Shown in pieces: positions 17,444 to 27,912 of a DNA stretch of 64,000 nt (the first letter of the stretch is position 1; the number at the start of each line of letters is the position of its first letter). The stretch is from Pseudoxanthomonas mexicana (GTDB taxonomy: Bacteria; Pseudomonadota; Gammaproteobacteria; Xanthomonadales; Xanthomonadaceae), in NCBI RefSeq assembly GCF_001556105.1, contig NZ_LSIF01000028.1:53898-117897 (forward strand), given 5' to 3'. A model generated the notes under the pieces. That model was given only the letters and a program-made list of their open reading frames with translations. It made no database searches and was not told the DNA's origin. A program made the position numbers and the translations under genes.

Positions 17444-18736
17444 TCAGGCGTCCGCGCGCTCGCGGGCGATCGCGCGCCAACCGATGTCGGTGCGGTGGAA
17501 CGCGTTCGTCCAGCGCACCTTGTCCACGCCGGCATAGGCGTGACGCTGCGCATCCGATACCGATTCGCCCAGCGCGGCCACGCACAGCACGCGCCCGCCC
17601 GCGCTGACCACGCGGCCTTCCGCATCCAGCGCCGTGCCGGCATGGAAGACCTTGGCGGCCGCGGGGACTTCATCCAGCCCCGCGATCACGTCGCCAGTGA
17701 TCGGCGTTTCCGGATACGGTGCCGCGGCCATCACCACGCCGAGCGAGGGGCGCGGATCCCAGCGCGCGTCGGTCACGTCGAGGCGACCGTCGATGGCGGC
17801 CTCGACCAGGTCCACCAGGTCGGACTGCAGGCGCAGCATCACCGGCTGCGTCTCCGGATCGCCGAAGCGCACGTTGAATTCGATGACCTTCGGCGCACCG
17901 TCGGCATCGATCATCAGGCCGGCGTAGAGGAAGCCGGTGAACGGCACGCCGTCGGCGATCATGCCCTGCACGGTCGGATTCACGACTTCGCGCATGACGC
18001 GCGCATGCACCTCCGGCGTCACCACCGGTGCGGGCGAATAGGCGCCCATGCCGCCGGTGTTCGGGCCGGTGTCGCCGTCACCGACGCGCTTGTGGTCCTG
18101 GCTGGTCGCCATCGGCAGCGCGGTGATGCCGTCGACCATCGAAATGAAGCTGGCTTCCTCGCCCTCGAGGAATTCCTCGATCACCACGCGCGCACCGGCA
18201 TCGCCGAACGCATTGCCCGACAGCATGTCGCGCACGGCGTCTTCCGCTTCCTGCAGCGTCATCGCCACGATCACGCCCTTGCCTGCGGCCAGGCCATCGG
18301 CCTTGACGACGATGGGCGCACCCTTCTCACGGAGGTAGGCCAATGCGGCGTCGACCTCGGTGTGCACGGCGTAATACGCGGTCGGGATGCCGTGGCGCGC
18401 AAGGAAATCCTTGGCGAACGCCTTGCTGCCTTCCAGCTGCGCGGCGGCGGCGGTGGGCCCGAAGATGCGCCGCCCCGCCAGGCGGAAACGGTCCACGACG
18501 CCCGCCACCAGCGGCACCTCGGGGCCAACGACCGTCAGGCCGATGCCTTCGGACTGCACCAGCGCCAACAAGCCGTCGATGTCGGTGACCTTGATCGCCA
18601 CGTTGCGGCAGTTCGCTTCCGTCGCCGTGCCGGCATTGCCCGGCGCCACGATGACTTCGTCCACGCGCGGCGATTGCGCCAGCTTCCACGCCAGCGCGTG
18701 CTCACGACCGCCGGAACCGATGACCAGGACTTTCAA
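17444..18736 (-). CDS. purD: Phosphoribosylamine--glycine ligase PurD
   Basis: A 430-residue ATP-grasp enzyme for the second step of de novo purine synthesis. The start MKVLVIGSGGREHAL, the KADGLAAGKGV nucleotide loop and EFNVRFGDPETQ metal/ATP motif are all intact and the length is normal. It is the last gene of a minus-strand group with the lipoprotein gene (10 bp upstream) and purH, so two purine genes sit in one transcription unit. Confidence 0.97.
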   Translation of the reverse strand: MKVLVIGSGGREHALAWKLAQSPRVDEVIVAPGNAGTATEANCRNVAIKVTDIDGLLALVQSEGIGLTVVGPEVPLVAGVVDRFRLAGRRIFGPTAAAAQLEGSKAFAKDFLARHGIPTAYYAVHTEVDAALAYLREKGAPIVVKADGLAAGKGVIVAMTLQEAEDAVRDMLSGNAFGDAGARVVIEEFLEGEEASFISMVDGITALPMATSQDHKRVGDGDTGPNTGGMGAYSPAPVVTPEVHARVMREVVNPTVQGMIADGVPFTGFLYAGLMIDADGAPKVIEFNVRFGDPETQPVMLRLQSDLVDLVEAAIDGRLDVTDARWDPRPSLGVVMAAAPYPETPITGDVIAGLDEVPAAAKVFHAGTALDAEGRVVSAGGRVLCVAALGESVSDAQRHAYAGVDKVRWTNAFHRTDIGWRAIARERADA

Positions 18737-18746
18737 GGCGCATTCC

Positions 18747-19181
18747 TCATGGCTGGGCCGGCGCGTCGGCCGGAGGGTTCAAGCACTCGCGTGCCGGGAG
18801 TTCGACCTCGAAGAACAGGGCGTCGTTGCGGTCCATGAAGCGGCGGACCAGGATGGCGTCGCTGTCGATCAGCGGCATGATGGCCGGCGAGGCGCACAGC
18901 TCGCGCAGTGCATGTTGCTCGCTTTCCTTCAGCGCATCGAAGCCGGGTGCTTCGCGCGTCTTCGCAGCGTCGCCAACGGGGCTGCGGACCCGCAGCACCA
19001 GGCGGTTGCCGTCGACATCAACGGCTTCGGTCACCAGATCTTCGAAGTACGGGGCCGGCAGCGTGGCGGCGATCTTCGTCTTCGCTTCCCGCAGTTGCGC
19101 CTCCGTATCGACGCAACCACCGAGCGACAGCAGGGCGGTCGCTGCCAGGAGCGAGGCGGCGAGCGAGTGGAGAGTCTTCAT
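18747..19181 (-). CDS. Predicted lipoprotein of unknown function between purH and purD
   Basis: A 144-residue protein with a lipoprotein signal: basic start MKTLHS, hydrophobic stretch, and lipobox LGGC near residue 22. The mature part is mixed alpha/beta without a motif I recognise. The ATG at 19181 was chosen because it begins the signal peptide. Its place between two purine genes is probably positional; nothing in it suggests nucleotide metabolism. Confidence 0.75.
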   Translation of the reverse strand: MKTLHSLAASLLAATALLSLGGCVDTEAQLREAKTKIAATLPAPYFEDLVTEAVDVDGNRLVLRVRSPVGDAAKTREAPGFDALKESEQHALRELCASPAIMPLIDSDAILVRRFMDRNDALFFEVELPARECLNPPADAPAQP

Positions 19182-19272
19182 GGTCGTGTCGATGCTCCCG
19201 TGTTGTTCAACGAATGAAGAAGGCGGCATGACGACACGCGATCGCCATGGGGAAGGCGACCGCGCAAGGCCA

Positions 19273-20859
19273 TCAATGACGGAAATGACGTACGCCGGTG
19301 AACACCATGGCGATGCCGTGTTCGTCGGCCGCGGCGATCACTTCGCTGTCCCGCATCGAGCCGCCGGGCTGGATCACCGCCTTGATGCCGGCCGCGGCCG
19401 CCGCATCGATGCCGTCGCGGAACGGGAAGAACGCGTCGCTGGCCATCACCGATCCCTCGACCACCAGGTTCGCATCCGCGGCCTTGATGCCGGCGATGCG
19501 CGCCGAGTAGACGCGGCTCATCTGGCCGGCGCCGACGCCGATGGTGCGATGGTCCTTCGCGTAGACGATGGCGTTGGACTTGACGAACTTGGCTACCTTC
19601 CAGGCGAACAGCAGGTCGGTGAACTGCGCCTCGGTCGGTGCGAGCTTCGTGACCACCTTCAGTTCGTCGCGGGTGACCACGCGGTCGTCGGCGGTCTGCA
19701 TCAGCAGGCCCGATCCGATGCGCTTGGTGTCGATGAATCCGCGCGATGCCGGTGCCAGCGGGATGCGCAGTACGCGCACGTTGGCTTTTTTCGTCGCGTA
19801 GTCGAGCGCGCCCGGCTCGTAATCCGGTGCGATCAGCACTTCGACGAACTGGCGGTCGAGGATGACCTTGGCCGTCGCCGCATCCAGTGTGCGGTTGAAC
19901 GCGATGATGCCGCCGAACGCGCTGGTGGGATCGGTGGCGTAGGCCAACTCGTAGGCATCGCCGCAGGCCACGCCGACCGCCACGCCGCACGGATTGGCAT
20001 GCTTGACGATCACGCAGGCCGGCGCGTCGAACTGACGCACGCATTCCCACGCGGCGTCACTGTCGGCGATGTTGTTGTAGCTCAGTTCCTTGCCCTGCAG
20101 CTGCTCGAACGTGGCCAGCGAGCCGGGCGCGGGATACAGGTCGCGGTAGAACGCGGCCTGCTGGTGCGGGTTCTCGCCGTAGCGCAGGTCCATGACCTTG
20201 ATGAAACTGCCGTTCGCCTGCGCGGCGAACGTACTGCGCACCGGCACGTCGGACGAGGCGTCGGTGACGGCGGACAGGTAGTTGCTGATCGCGGCGTCGT
20301 ATTGCGCCACGCGATTGAACGCGGCAACCGACAATGCGAAGCGCGTCTTCGCAGACAGCGCGCCATCGTTCGCGTCCAGCTCGGCGACCAGCCCGGCGTA
20401 CTGCGACGGATCGGTCGCGACCGCGACGCGGGCGAAGTTCTTCGCCGCCGAGCGCAGCATCGCAGGGCCGCCGATATCGATGTTTTCCACGGCATCGGCC
20501 AGCGTGCAGTCCGCCTTCGCGGTCACGGACTCGAAGGGGTACAGGTTGAGCACCAGCAGGTCGATCGCGCCGATGCCGTGCTCGGCCATCACGGCGTCAT
20601 CGGTGCCGGCACGGCCCAGCAGGCCGCCGTGTACCGTCGGATGCAGCGTCTTGACGCGACCGTCCATCATTTCCGGGAAGCCGGTGACGTCGGCGACATC
20701 GCGTACGGCCAGGCCGGCGTCACGCAATGTCCTTGCGGTGCCGCCGGTGGACAGCAGTTCGACATCGCGGGCGACCAGGGCACGGGCGAGGTCGAGCAGG
20801 CCGGTCTTGTCGGAAACGGACAGCAGCGCCCGGCGAACGGGCTGGAGATCGAGGGTCAT
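19273..20859 (-). CDS. purH: Bifunctional AICAR transformylase / IMP cyclohydrolase PurH
   Basis: A 528-residue enzyme for the last two steps to IMP. The N-terminal cyclohydrolase domain has [21 protein letters not shown] and [15 protein letters not shown]; the C-terminal transformylase has KHANPCGVA and the final [19 protein letters not shown]. Full length. The ATG at 20859 gives the normal start. A TATAAT box about 30 bp upstream suggests its own promoter in addition to read-through from fis, which ends 62 bp upstream. Confidence 0.97.
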   Translation of the reverse strand: MTLDLQPVRRALLSVSDKTGLLDLARALVARDVELLSTGGTARTLRDAGLAVRDVADVTGFPEMMDGRVKTLHPTVHGGLLGRAGTDDAVMAEHGIGAIDLLVLNLYPFESVTAKADCTLADAVENIDIGGPAMLRSAAKNFARVAVATDPSQYAGLVAELDANDGALSAKTRFALSVAAFNRVAQYDAAISNYLSAVTDASSDVPVRSTFAAQANGSFIKVMDLRYGENPHQQAAFYRDLYPAPGSLATFEQLQGKELSYNNIADSDAAWECVRQFDAPACVIVKHANPCGVAVGVACGDAYELAYATDPTSAFGGIIAFNRTLDAATAKVILDRQFVEVLIAPDYEPGALDYATKKANVRVLRIPLAPASRGFIDTKRIGSGLLMQTADDRVVTRDELKVVTKLAPTEAQFTDLLFAWKVAKFVKSNAIVYAKDHRTIGVGAGQMSRVYSARIAGIKAADANLVVEGSVMASDAFFPFRDGIDAAAAAGIKAVIQPGGSMRDSEVIAAADEHGIAMVFTGVRHFRH

Positions 20860-20887
20860 GGGAGCGGTGGTGCGGAACGGGGCGCGA

Positions 20888-20893
20888 ATTATA
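20888..20893 (-). promoter_or_regulatory. Candidate -10 box of the purH promoter
   Basis: A perfect TATAAT on the minus strand in the short fis-purH gap, about 29 bp before the purH ATG. No convincing -35 box is visible, and no PurR-type operator is seen. Confidence 0.5.
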
Positions 20894-20921
20894 ACGCGCT
20901 GCACCAACGCATCCGGGGCGG

Positions 20922-21194
20922 TCAGGCCAGCCCGTAATCCTTCAACTTCTTGCGCAGCGTGGCGCGATGGATGCCGAGCATGGCGGCGGCGCGGCTCTGG
21001 TTGCCTTCGCAGTGGTTCAGGACTTCCACGAACAGCGGGATTTCCATTTCGCGCAGTACGATCTCGTAGACATCATCCGCATCACATCCATCCAGGTCAC
21101 GCAGGTAGCGACGCACGGAATGCGCTACATGCTCGCGCAATGGCGGGCGCGACGCGGTGCGTGGCGTGTCCTGGCGTGTGGAGGCAGCGTTCAA
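20922..21194 (-). CDS. fis: DNA-binding protein Fis
   Basis: A 90-residue nucleoid protein that bends DNA and modulates rRNA, tRNA and recombination. The C-terminal helix-turn-helix is intact ([25 protein letters not shown]) and the central [17 protein letters not shown] is typical. The start is a TTG at 21194 with AGGGGAT before it; no ATG occurs earlier than the core, so this rare start seems real. A weak start may help limit Fis levels. Xanthomonads keep fis between DUF3426 and purH as here, instead of beside dusB as in enterics. Confidence 0.9.
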   Translation of the reverse strand: MNAASTRQDTPRTASRPPLREHVAHSVRRYLRDLDGCDADDVYEIVLREMEIPLFVEVLNHCEGNQSRAAAMLGIHRATLRKKLKDYGLA

Positions 21195-21316
21195 TCGGAT
21201 CCCCTGGGGCGCTACGGATGCAGATGCCCGCCACGTGCGTGTGGGTATTCGGCGGGGGGACGAGTCTAGCGCCTGATCGCGGTGTGCGCATCCGCTTTTT
21301 GATGAATCCGGAGGGC

Positions 21317-22249
21317 TTAACGAAAGTCGAAGGAAAAGGCGACGACGCTGGCGCTGGGTTCGCGGATGCGCACGGCCATCTGCGCGCTCTGGCCCGGTCC
21401 GATGGTCGTGAGCGCTTCGTCTTCAGGCAGGTAGTCGCCGGGCTGTAGCGCACGCGTGCCCAGCGTACGGCCATCGGCATCCTTTAATGTCAGCAGGATC
21501 ACCGGCCATCCCTGTGCCCAGCGTGCCTCGTTCCGGAACGTCGCCTGCGCCTGCAGTGCGCCTGGCGTGTCGGGGACGGGGCGGACGTCGCGGCTCAGCA
21601 TGGCGAAGGCAGTGGGCTCCCGCCAGACCGGCACGTCGCAACGGAACAGGCCGCACAAGGACACGACCAGGGGTCGCCAGCTTGCCTGGGTCGCTAATCG
21701 TGCGCGATCGGCGATCACGACCTGCAGGCCAAGCAGCAACAACAGCGCGATGACGATCGCCCATTGTCCGCGTGCGCCGCGGGCATGCACCGATGTGGTG
21801 CGGTTTCGGCGCAGGAAGCGGGGGCCTGCTGCCTTGCGTGCGGCGAGTGGCGCCGCAGCGGCCACTGCGATGTTGTCGATCGCGACGGGTTCGGGTGGCG
21901 ACAGGTCGATCGGTGCAGCGGCGTCGTTGCCAGCCGCCTCGTCGGCGTTCGCGGCCACGTCGCAGTGCGGCGCAGACGCGTCGGCCTGCTCGTCCGCGGT
22001 TGCTGCTTCTGTCGGTGCGCCGAATGACGTCGGTGTCGTCTCCGGTTCGATGGCGTGCGACGCGCTCGCCTTCCTGTCCACGGTTGATGGCGCTGCATTG
22101 AGCAGCGTCGCCAGGCTGGGTGCAGATGCCGTGGCCGCGTCGCCTGCCGTCACCAGTGGTTTGCCGCAGCGCTGGCAATCCGTCGGCGATGCGCCGGTGC
22201 GCGGATCACCGGCGACGAGGAACTGGCAGTGCGGACAGGTGGTGAACAT
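21317..22249 (-). CDS. Zinc-ribbon protein with DUF3426 domain
   Basis: A 310-residue protein. It begins with a MJ0042-type zinc ribbon (CPHC ... CQRC, residues 5-30), continues with an alanine-rich, probably disordered stretch of about 110 residues, one membrane segment (about 165-185), and a C-terminal DUF3426 domain containing [12 protein letters not shown] and [21 protein letters not shown]. The domain is thought to be periplasmic and immunoglobulin-like; function unknown. It lies 62 bp downstream of prmA in the same direction, a conserved arrangement in this lineage. Confidence 0.85.
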   Translation of the reverse strand: MFTTCPHCQFLVAGDPRTGASPTDCQRCGKPLVTAGDAATASAPSLATLLNAAPSTVDRKASASHAIEPETTPTSFGAPTEAATADEQADASAPHCDVAANADEAAGNDAAAPIDLSPPEPVAIDNIAVAAAAPLAARKAAGPRFLRRNRTTSVHARGARGQWAIVIALLLLLGLQVVIADRARLATQASWRPLVVSLCGLFRCDVPVWREPTAFAMLSRDVRPVPDTPGALQAQATFRNEARWAQGWPVILLTLKDADGRTLGTRALQPGDYLPEDEALTTIGPGQSAQMAVRIREPSASVVAFSFDFR

Positions 22250-22311
22250 GATGGCTATTCAACCATGCTCGCCCGCAGGCGTGTTGTGACCGGGGGTAGG
22301 CTGCCCCGCAC

Positions 22312-23226
22312 TCAGCGACGGATGCCGTCGATGCGCATCCAGTCGCCGTCCTGCGTGGCGACCAGCGCATCGAACCAGGCCGAGTAACGCGCGAGCAGGT
22401 CGTCTTCCTGTCCCTTGAGGATGCCGGACAGCGCGATGCGACCACCCGGGGCTACGCGCGCAGCAAGGACATCGGCCAAGGCGTCAAGGGCCGACGCCAG
22501 GATGTTGGCCACCACCACCGGATACGTGGTCACCGGTTCGTCCGCAGGCAAATGGACGCTGAAACGATCGCCGACGTCGTTGCGCTGTGCGTTGTCGGCG
22601 CTGGCAAGCAAGGCCTGTGGATCGTTGTCGACGCCGATCGCCTGTGCGGCTCCCAGCTTCAAGGCCGCCAGCGCCAGGATGCCGGAGCCGCAACCGAAAT
22701 CGAGTACGCGTTGATCCCGCAGTAGACCGTCGCTGGCCAGCGTATCCAGCCAGCGCAGGCAGAGCGCGGTAGTGGGGTGCGTGCCGGAGCCGAATGCCAG
22801 GCCAGGGTCGAGCCGCACGATCGCGGCGTCATCGCCGGCGTCGTCGGGAACCTCGTGGTTCCACGGCACGATGAAGGTGCGCGCACCGAACCGCATCGGT
22901 TTGAACTGGTCGAGCCATGCGCGTTCCCAGTCTTCGTCCTCGACCTTGCGGAACCCGACCTGCGTCCAGTCCAGGCCGGGATCGAACGCCTCCAGGGCGG
23001 CCAGCACGATCAATGCGTCGGTCTCCGCTTCGAACAGCGCGGTCAGCACCAGCGCCTTCCACAAGGGCGTCTCGCCGACGCCCGGCTCCAGAATGGCGTG
23101 TTCGTTGCGGGTATCCGCGTCCGCATCCAGCAGGGTCACCGAGAGTGCGCCCACATCGTCCAGTGCGTTCTCGTAGCGCGGCTGCTCGGCTTCGGTGCAG
23201 CGAAGGGAGAGTTCCAGATAAGGCAT
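22312..23226 (-). CDS. prmA: Ribosomal protein L11 methyltransferase PrmA
   Basis: A 304-residue SAM-dependent enzyme that methylates lysines and the N-terminus of L11. The N-terminal L11-recognition domain is followed by a Rossmann methyltransferase with [18 protein letters not shown] (motif I), a preceding [12 protein letters not shown] loop, and VANILA (motif IV). The ATG at 23226 begins the family start MPYLELSL. Typical length. Confidence 0.95.
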   Translation of the reverse strand: MPYLELSLRCTEAEQPRYENALDDVGALSVTLLDADADTRNEHAILEPGVGETPLWKALVLTALFEAETDALIVLAALEAFDPGLDWTQVGFRKVEDEDWERAWLDQFKPMRFGARTFIVPWNHEVPDDAGDDAAIVRLDPGLAFGSGTHPTTALCLRWLDTLASDGLLRDQRVLDFGCGSGILALAALKLGAAQAIGVDNDPQALLASADNAQRNDVGDRFSVHLPADEPVTTYPVVVANILASALDALADVLAARVAPGGRIALSGILKGQEDDLLARYSAWFDALVATQDGDWMRIDGIRR

Positions 23227-23373
23227 GACGACGTCGGCGAGCTGAACGGGCCGGGATTGTCTCACGCGCCTCATGGACCCGGACCGCGGGTGGGCGACGA
23301 AAGGGCGTGACCGGGGTCGTAAACGCGCATGCATCGCGTTGAATCGCGCGGGACGCACCGGGATAATGGGCAT

Positions 23374-24306
23374 GTGCCCCGGAAACTGCTACTGCCGATG
23401 ATGCTGGTGGGCCTGCTGGGTGCGCTCGCGTGGATTCCGCTGCGCCAGGCGGGACAGGTATCGCTGATGGCTTCGCCGGCTGTCGTTGCCGACCCGCAGG
23501 ACGCGTCTCTCGTTCCCTTATCCAGCGCGCCAGCCGTAATGCGCCCGATGGTGGCGCGCGCAGTGCCGGCGTTGACCTCGCTGCGCCGCGGCTTCGAAGA
23601 CAGCACGGACCTGTTCGCGTATTCCCGCGAATTGATGACGCTGGCGGCTGCCGGCGATGCCGATGCCATGTGGCTGCTCAGCCTGGTGCAGGACTATTGC
23701 GCGGGCTATTCGGCGGATCCGGCCGGCTACGCGCAGGACACGCGCGCGATCACGCGGCTCGGATTGTCCAACGGGAACGCCATGCTGTCGGCGCGCCAGC
23801 GCGTGCAGCAGCGTTGCGCACGTTTCATGCCGCAGGATGGTTTTTCACTGCCGACCATCGTCACCCAGCGCCAGCAGGCGGCACGTGCGGGCAGCCTGGC
23901 GGCGGAAGCATCGCTGCTGGCGATGGAGCGGCCCTTGCAGGATGGCGACGACTACCGGCGCGATCTTGTGCAGCGGGTGCTCGACTCCGGAGACCCGTTC
24001 GCTTATCTCGCGATCGCCCCGGCCATGGGCACGATCGGCAGCGGACGGCGCGACACGTTGGGCGATGTGTCCGGCAGTGAGCTGAGCGAGATCGCCTGGC
24101 GTATCGCGTCGTGCCAACTGGGCATGGATTGCAGCCCGAACGGTTCGATGATGACCAATTACTGCGTGAACGGCGGCATCTGCTCGCAGGACGAATCGCA
24201 GGATTTCACCACCTTTGCACGGGACGCCGGTGTCCCGCGCCAGGGTGCGGACAATGTGGACGACATGGTGGGCAGCTTGCTGGCCCGCCCGGGAGTGGAC
24301 GGATGA
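23374..24306 (+). CDS. Uncharacterised secreted or membrane-anchored protein
   Basis: A protein of about 310 residues that I do not recognise. An N-terminal hydrophobic segment ([18 protein letters not shown]) is a signal anchor, followed by a helical region with many alanines and about nine cysteines, some of them ([19 protein letters not shown]) probably in disulfides. The helical body could be a short tetratricopeptide-like repeat fold, but no consensus is visible. The GTG at 23374 is preceded by GATAAT at six bases, which favours it; an upstream in-frame ATG at 23329 is possible. It overlaps the next gene by 4 bp. Confidence 0.6.
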   Translation: MPRKLLLPMMLVGLLGALAWIPLRQAGQVSLMASPAVVADPQDASLVPLSSAPAVMRPMVARAVPALTSLRRGFEDSTDLFAYSRELMTLAAAGDADAMWLLSLVQDYCAGYSADPAGYAQDTRAITRLGLSNGNAMLSARQRVQQRCARFMPQDGFSLPTIVTQRQQAARAGSLAAEASLLAMERPLQDGDDYRRDLVQRVLDSGDPFAYLAIAPAMGTIGSGRRDTLGDVSGSELSEIAWRIASCQLGMDCSPNGSMMTNYCVNGGICSQDESQDFTTFARDAGVPRQGADNVDDMVGSLLARPGVDG

Positions 24307-24662
24307 AGTACAAGCGCACGCGGCCGGGAGCGAATCTCCTGGTCTGGGGTCTGGTGGTGGTGGCATATGCCGCGGCTGCCGCGACGATCATCATCGATAC
24401 GCGCGATCCGGCGTTCCGGGATCTCGCACGGGTGGGTCACATGACCATCCACGCGCCCGACGACGTACGTCGTCTTGGCGCCACGCAGATCGCCGCGCTG
24501 TACCGCGCGCGCAGCGGTACGCCGTTCTCGACGCTCGCGCCGGGCAGCACGATCCGCGTGGTCTGGGCGGACGGCTCGTCCGAAATGGTCAAGGTCACCG
24601 ATCCGTCCTCGCCCCTGGGCGCGGCGCCGGTGCCGGGGACGCAGCAGGCCGTCGAGCCCTGA
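24303..24662 (+). CDS. Uncharacterised small membrane-anchored protein
   Basis: A 119-residue protein with one membrane segment (about 13-33) and a small exported domain containing TIRVVWADGSSEMVKVTDPSS. The ATG overlaps the previous stop (ATGA), so the two genes form a coupled pair between accC and prmA, in the opposite direction to both. No family is recognised. A strong terminator follows at 24711. Confidence 0.65.
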   Translation: MKYKRTRPGANLLVWGLVVVAYAAAAATIIIDTRDPAFRDLARVGHMTIHAPDDVRRLGATQIAALYRARSGTPFSTLAPGSTIRVVWADGSSEMVKVTDPSSPLGAAPVPGTQQAVEP

Positions 24663-24710
24663 GCGCGTCAGCGCCGACAGTTGGTCGGCGCAGGCGTCAC
24701 GAACAAGGAG

Positions 24711-24743
24711 GGCCGGGATGTCAGCATCCCGGCCCTTTGTTTT
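24711..24743 (+). terminator. Intrinsic terminator of the two-gene unknown operon
   Basis: A perfect 10-bp stem (GGCCGGGATG / CATCCCGGCC) with a TCAG loop, followed by CTTTGTTTT on the plus strand. On the minus strand the trailing T run is poor, so it serves mainly the plus-strand genes. Confidence 0.85.
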
Positions 24744-24758
24744 GCCTGCACCGCCACC

Positions 24759-26126
24759 TCAGACCAGCGAGATCGCCTTGTTCTTGCGTTCGGCCAGGCG
24801 CTTTTCCAGATAGTGGATGTTCTGGCCGCCTGCCTGGAAGCCCTGGTCGCGCATGATGCGCTGCTGCAGCGGGATGTTGGTCTTGATGCCGTCGATGACC
24901 ATCTCGCTCAGCGCCACGCGCATGCGGGCGATGGCGGTTTCGCGGTCGGGGCCATGCACGATGAGCTTGGCGATCATCGAGTCGTAGTTCGGTGGCACGC
25001 GATAGCCTTCGTAGATGTGCGTGTCCACGCGCACGCCAGGGCCGCCCGGCGGATGGAAGTGCTGGATCAGGCCCGGATGCGGCATGAAGGTGTCCGGGTC
25101 TTCCGCGTTGATGCGGCATTCGATGGCATGGCCGCGCAGCACGATGTCGGACTGCCTGATGGTCAGCTTCTGGCCTGCGGCGATGCGCAGTTGTTCGCAG
25201 ACCAGGTCGATGCCGGTGATGCGCTCGGTCACCGGATGCTCCACCTGGATGCGGGTGTTCATCTCGATGAAATAGAAGCGGCCGTCTTCGAACAGGAATT
25301 CGAAGGTGCCCGCGCCGCGGTAGCCGATGCGGATGCAGGCTTCCACGCAGACCTTGCCGATCTCGTTGCGCAGTTCGTCGGTGATGCCGGGTGCCGGCGC
25401 TTCCTCGACGACCTTCTGGTGGCGACGCTGCATCGAGCAGTCGCGCTCGCCGAGGTGGATCGCGCCGCCCTGGCCGTCGGCGAGTACCTGGATCTCCACG
25501 TGGCGTGGGTTTTCCAGGAACTTCTCCATGTAGACCTCGCCGTTGCCGAACGCGGCCTTGGCTTCCGACTTGGTCATCTCGATGGCGGCCTTCAGTGCGC
25601 CCTCGACATGCACCACGCGCATGCCGCGACCGCCGCCGCCGCCTGCGGCCTTGATGATCACGGGGTAACCGATCTCGCGCGCGATCTTGGTGTTGGCGAC
25701 GATGTCGTCACCCAGCGGACCGCCGCTGCCGGGCACGCACGGCACGCCGGCGGCCTGCATGGCGCGGATCGCTTCCACCTTGTCGCCCATCATGCGGATG
25801 GTGTCCGCCTTGGGGCCGATGAAGATGAAGCCGGACTGCTCCACGCGCTCGGCGAAGTCCGCGTTCTCCGACAGGAAGCCGTAGCCGGGATGGATGGCCT
25901 GCGCGTCGGTCACCTCGGCTGCAGCGATGATCGCCGGGACGTTGAGGTAGCTATCCTTGGACGCGGCCGGGCCGATGCAGACCGACTCGTCGGCCATGGC
26001 CACGTGCTTGAGGTTGCGGTCGACGGTGGAATGCACCGCGACCGTGCGGATGCCGAGGGTGTGGCAGGCGCGCAGGATGCGCAGCGCGATCTCACCACGG
26101 TTGGCGATGACGACTTTGTCCAGCAT
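24759..26126 (-). CDS. accC: Acetyl-CoA carboxylase, biotin carboxylase subunit
   Basis: A 455-residue ATP-grasp enzyme that carboxylates biotin on AccB, the first half-reaction of fatty acid synthesis. Marks include [17 protein letters not shown], the glycine-rich loop [14 protein letters not shown], the [13 protein letters not shown] segment and the catalytic region [14 protein letters not shown]. Normal length. It follows accB by 10 bp in the aroQ-accB-accC unit. Confidence 0.98.
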   Translation of the reverse strand: MLDKVVIANRGEIALRILRACHTLGIRTVAVHSTVDRNLKHVAMADESVCIGPAASKDSYLNVPAIIAAAEVTDAQAIHPGYGFLSENADFAERVEQSGFIFIGPKADTIRMMGDKVEAIRAMQAAGVPCVPGSGGPLGDDIVANTKIAREIGYPVIIKAAGGGGGRGMRVVHVEGALKAAIEMTKSEAKAAFGNGEVYMEKFLENPRHVEIQVLADGQGGAIHLGERDCSMQRRHQKVVEEAPAPGITDELRNEIGKVCVEACIRIGYRGAGTFEFLFEDGRFYFIEMNTRIQVEHPVTERITGIDLVCEQLRIAAGQKLTIRQSDIVLRGHAIECRINAEDPDTFMPHPGLIQHFHPPGGPGVRVDTHIYEGYRVPPNYDSMIAKLIVHGPDRETAIARMRVALSEMVIDGIKTNIPLQQRIMRDQGFQAGGQNIHYLEKRLAERKNKAISLV

Positions 26127-26136
26127 GGTGCGGACC

Positions 26137-26613
26137 TCAGCCGATCACGAACAGCGGCTGGTCGAATTCGATCGGCTGGCCGCTCTCGGCCAGGATCGAC
26201 AGCACGGTGCCGGACACGTCGGCTTCGATGGGGTTGAACATCTTCATGGCTTCGATGATCGCCAGCGTCTCGCCGGCCTTCACCGACTGGCCCACGCTGA
26301 CGAACGCCGGCTTGTCCGGCGACGGCGACGCGTAGAACGTGCCGACCATCGGCGCGCGCACCACATGGCCGTCGGGCAGGGTAGTGCCGGCCTTGGCGGT
26401 GCCGCCGGTGGAGGCCTCGGTGGGCGAACTCATCGGCATCGGTGCCGCCGCGCGCGGTTCAGCGTAGACGACCGGCGCCGGTGCAGGCACGGCATAGCCG
26501 CCCTTCGGGGTGCGCGCCAGGCGCACGGATTCTTCGCCTTCCTTGATCTCGATTTCGGCCAGGTTCGACTCTTCGAGCAGGTCGATCAGTTTCTTGATTT
26601 TGCGGAGATCCAT
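26137..26613 (-). CDS. accB: Acetyl-CoA carboxylase biotin carboxyl carrier protein
   Basis: A 158-residue carrier. The N-terminal helical part ([16 protein letters not shown]) is followed by a proline/alanine linker and the biotinyl domain; the biotin is attached to the lysine of EAMKM. The ATG at 26613 begins the canonical N-terminus. Located between aroQ (49 bp upstream) and accC. Confidence 0.97.
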   Translation of the reverse strand: MDLRKIKKLIDLLEESNLAEIEIKEGEESVRLARTPKGGYAVPAPAPVVYAEPRAAAPMPMSSPTEASTGGTAKAGTTLPDGHVVRAPMVGTFYASPSPDKPAFVSVGQSVKAGETLAIIEAMKMFNPIEADVSGTVLSILAESGQPIEFDQPLFVIG

Positions 26614-26662
26614 GGGAGCCTCGTGGTTGAACGCTGTTCCTCGCGGGGAACAAAAAGGAAAG

Positions 26663-27103
26663 TCAGGCCGGCAGCCGCCGCAGGGCGGCGTCCAGCGCAT
26701 AGCGGTAGCTGTCGGCGCCGAAGCCGCAGACCACGCCGACCGCCTTGTCGCTGAGGTAGCTGGTATGGCGGAACGGCTCGCGGCTGTGCGGGTTGGACAG
26801 GTGGATTTCGATGAAGGGCAGGGCCACTGCCGCCAGCGCGTCGCGGATCGCGACGGAGGTGTGGGTGAAGGCGGCCGGATTGATCAGGATGAAGGCGGTG
26901 CCGTCGGTGCGGGCGGCCTGGATACGGTCCACCAGCGCGTGCTCGGCATTGGACTGACAGGTGCTCAGCTCATGGCCGGCTTCCTGCGCCTGCGCCACCA
27001 ATGCCAGGTCGATGTCTGCCAGCGTCGCATGGCCATAGACCTCCGGCTCGCGCGTGCCGAGCAGGTTGAGGTTGGGGCCATGCAGGACCAGCAGCTTCGC
27101 CAT
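26663..27103 (-). CDS. aroQ: Type II 3-dehydroquinate dehydratase
   Basis: A 146-residue shikimate-pathway enzyme that converts 3-dehydroquinate to 3-dehydroshikimate. The family start [21 protein letters not shown] contains the catalytic tyrosine; the [11 protein letters not shown] segment carries the catalytic histidine. Conserved neighbour of accBC in many proteobacteria. It feeds the same pathway as the attenuator-controlled DAHP synthase at 33725. Confidence 0.96.
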   Translation of the reverse strand: MAKLLVLHGPNLNLLGTREPEVYGHATLADIDLALVAQAQEAGHELSTCQSNAEHALVDRIQAARTDGTAFILINPAAFTHTSVAIRDALAAVALPFIEIHLSNPHSREPFRHTSYLSDKAVGVVCGFGADSYRYALDAALRRLPA

Positions 27104-27318
27104 TCGGCTCTCCAGCGGAAGGGCGGCAGTCTGCTTGAAGCTGCCGATGCTGTCCAGTTAGCCGAAGTTAGGCTTGTTTCAAGCAATTGTTTGATTTTCT
27201 TGTCAGGGCACGCCAGATCATGGGCTTACGACAGGCATCGGCGTGACAGATGAAGGCGTCGGTCGGGCCGCCTCGCGCGCGTTGGCGACAGATTCGACGA
27301 CGTTCTCGCGTCCGGAGC

Positions 27319-27912
27319 CTATTTCACCCAGCCGCTGATCTCCCCATGCTGGAACGGCCCGACTTTCTGCCGCTCGACGTGGCCGTCGGCCCCGATCAAT
27401 ACGGTGTAGGGCAATACGCCCTTGGCGTTGCCCAGCCACACGCTGGCATCGGCGGGCCCCGGCGTGTCCAGCACGATCGGATAGCGCACCGGGATCTTCG
27501 CGATGAAGTCGCGTACGCCATCCGGCGTGTCCAGTGCGAGTCCGATCACCTGCACGCCCTCCGCGCCCTGCGACGCGGCGAAACGATCGAGTTCCGGCAT
27601 CTCCTCGATGCAGGGACCGCACCAGCTCGCCCACACGTTGATCAGCAACCGTTTGCCTGCGTAGCGCGTGCGCAGGTCGACGACGGCGCCATCCAGTCCG
27701 GGAAGCGCGATCGCCGGCATCGGGTCGCCGATGCCGGCAGGCGTAACACCGGCGGGCGGTGCGGGTGCGGTCGCATTCGTGGCTGCATGCAGGGCGCGTT
27801 CGCCCATCTGCGTGCGCCAGAAGGGATTGCCGTTGAACCAGGCGCTGGCGGCCAGGCCCAAGCCGCCGGCCAGGATCGCGACGGCGACGATGCGCGGCGT
27901 GGTGACCTTCAT
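27319..27912 (-). CDS. TlpA-family periplasmic thiol-disulfide oxidoreductase
   Basis: A 197-residue protein with an N-terminal signal anchor (about 8-27) and a thioredoxin fold with the active site WCGPC around residue 97 in LINVWASWCGPCIEEMPEL, and a cis-proline segment VLPYTVLI. TlpA-type proteins reduce periplasmic disulfides, for example in cytochrome maturation. The start overlaps the dsbD stop by 4 bp (ATGA), so the reductant supplier DsbD and this acceptor are translationally coupled. Confidence 0.9.
   Translation of the reverse strand: MKVTTPRIVAVAILAGGLGLAASAWFNGNPFWRTQMGERALHAATNATAPAPPAGVTPAGIGDPMPAIALPGLDGAVVDLRTRYAGKRLLINVWASWCGPCIEEMPELDRFAASQGAEGVQVIGLALDTPDGVRDFIAKIPVRYPIVLDTPGPADASVWLGNAKGVLPYTVLIGADGHVERQKVGPFQHGEISGWVK

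Noticed and set aside
27104..27318. Promoter for aroQ-accBC in the 215-bp gap
   Set aside because: The AT-rich part near 27170-27200 must contain one, but no pair of -35 and -10 boxes was convincing enough to list.
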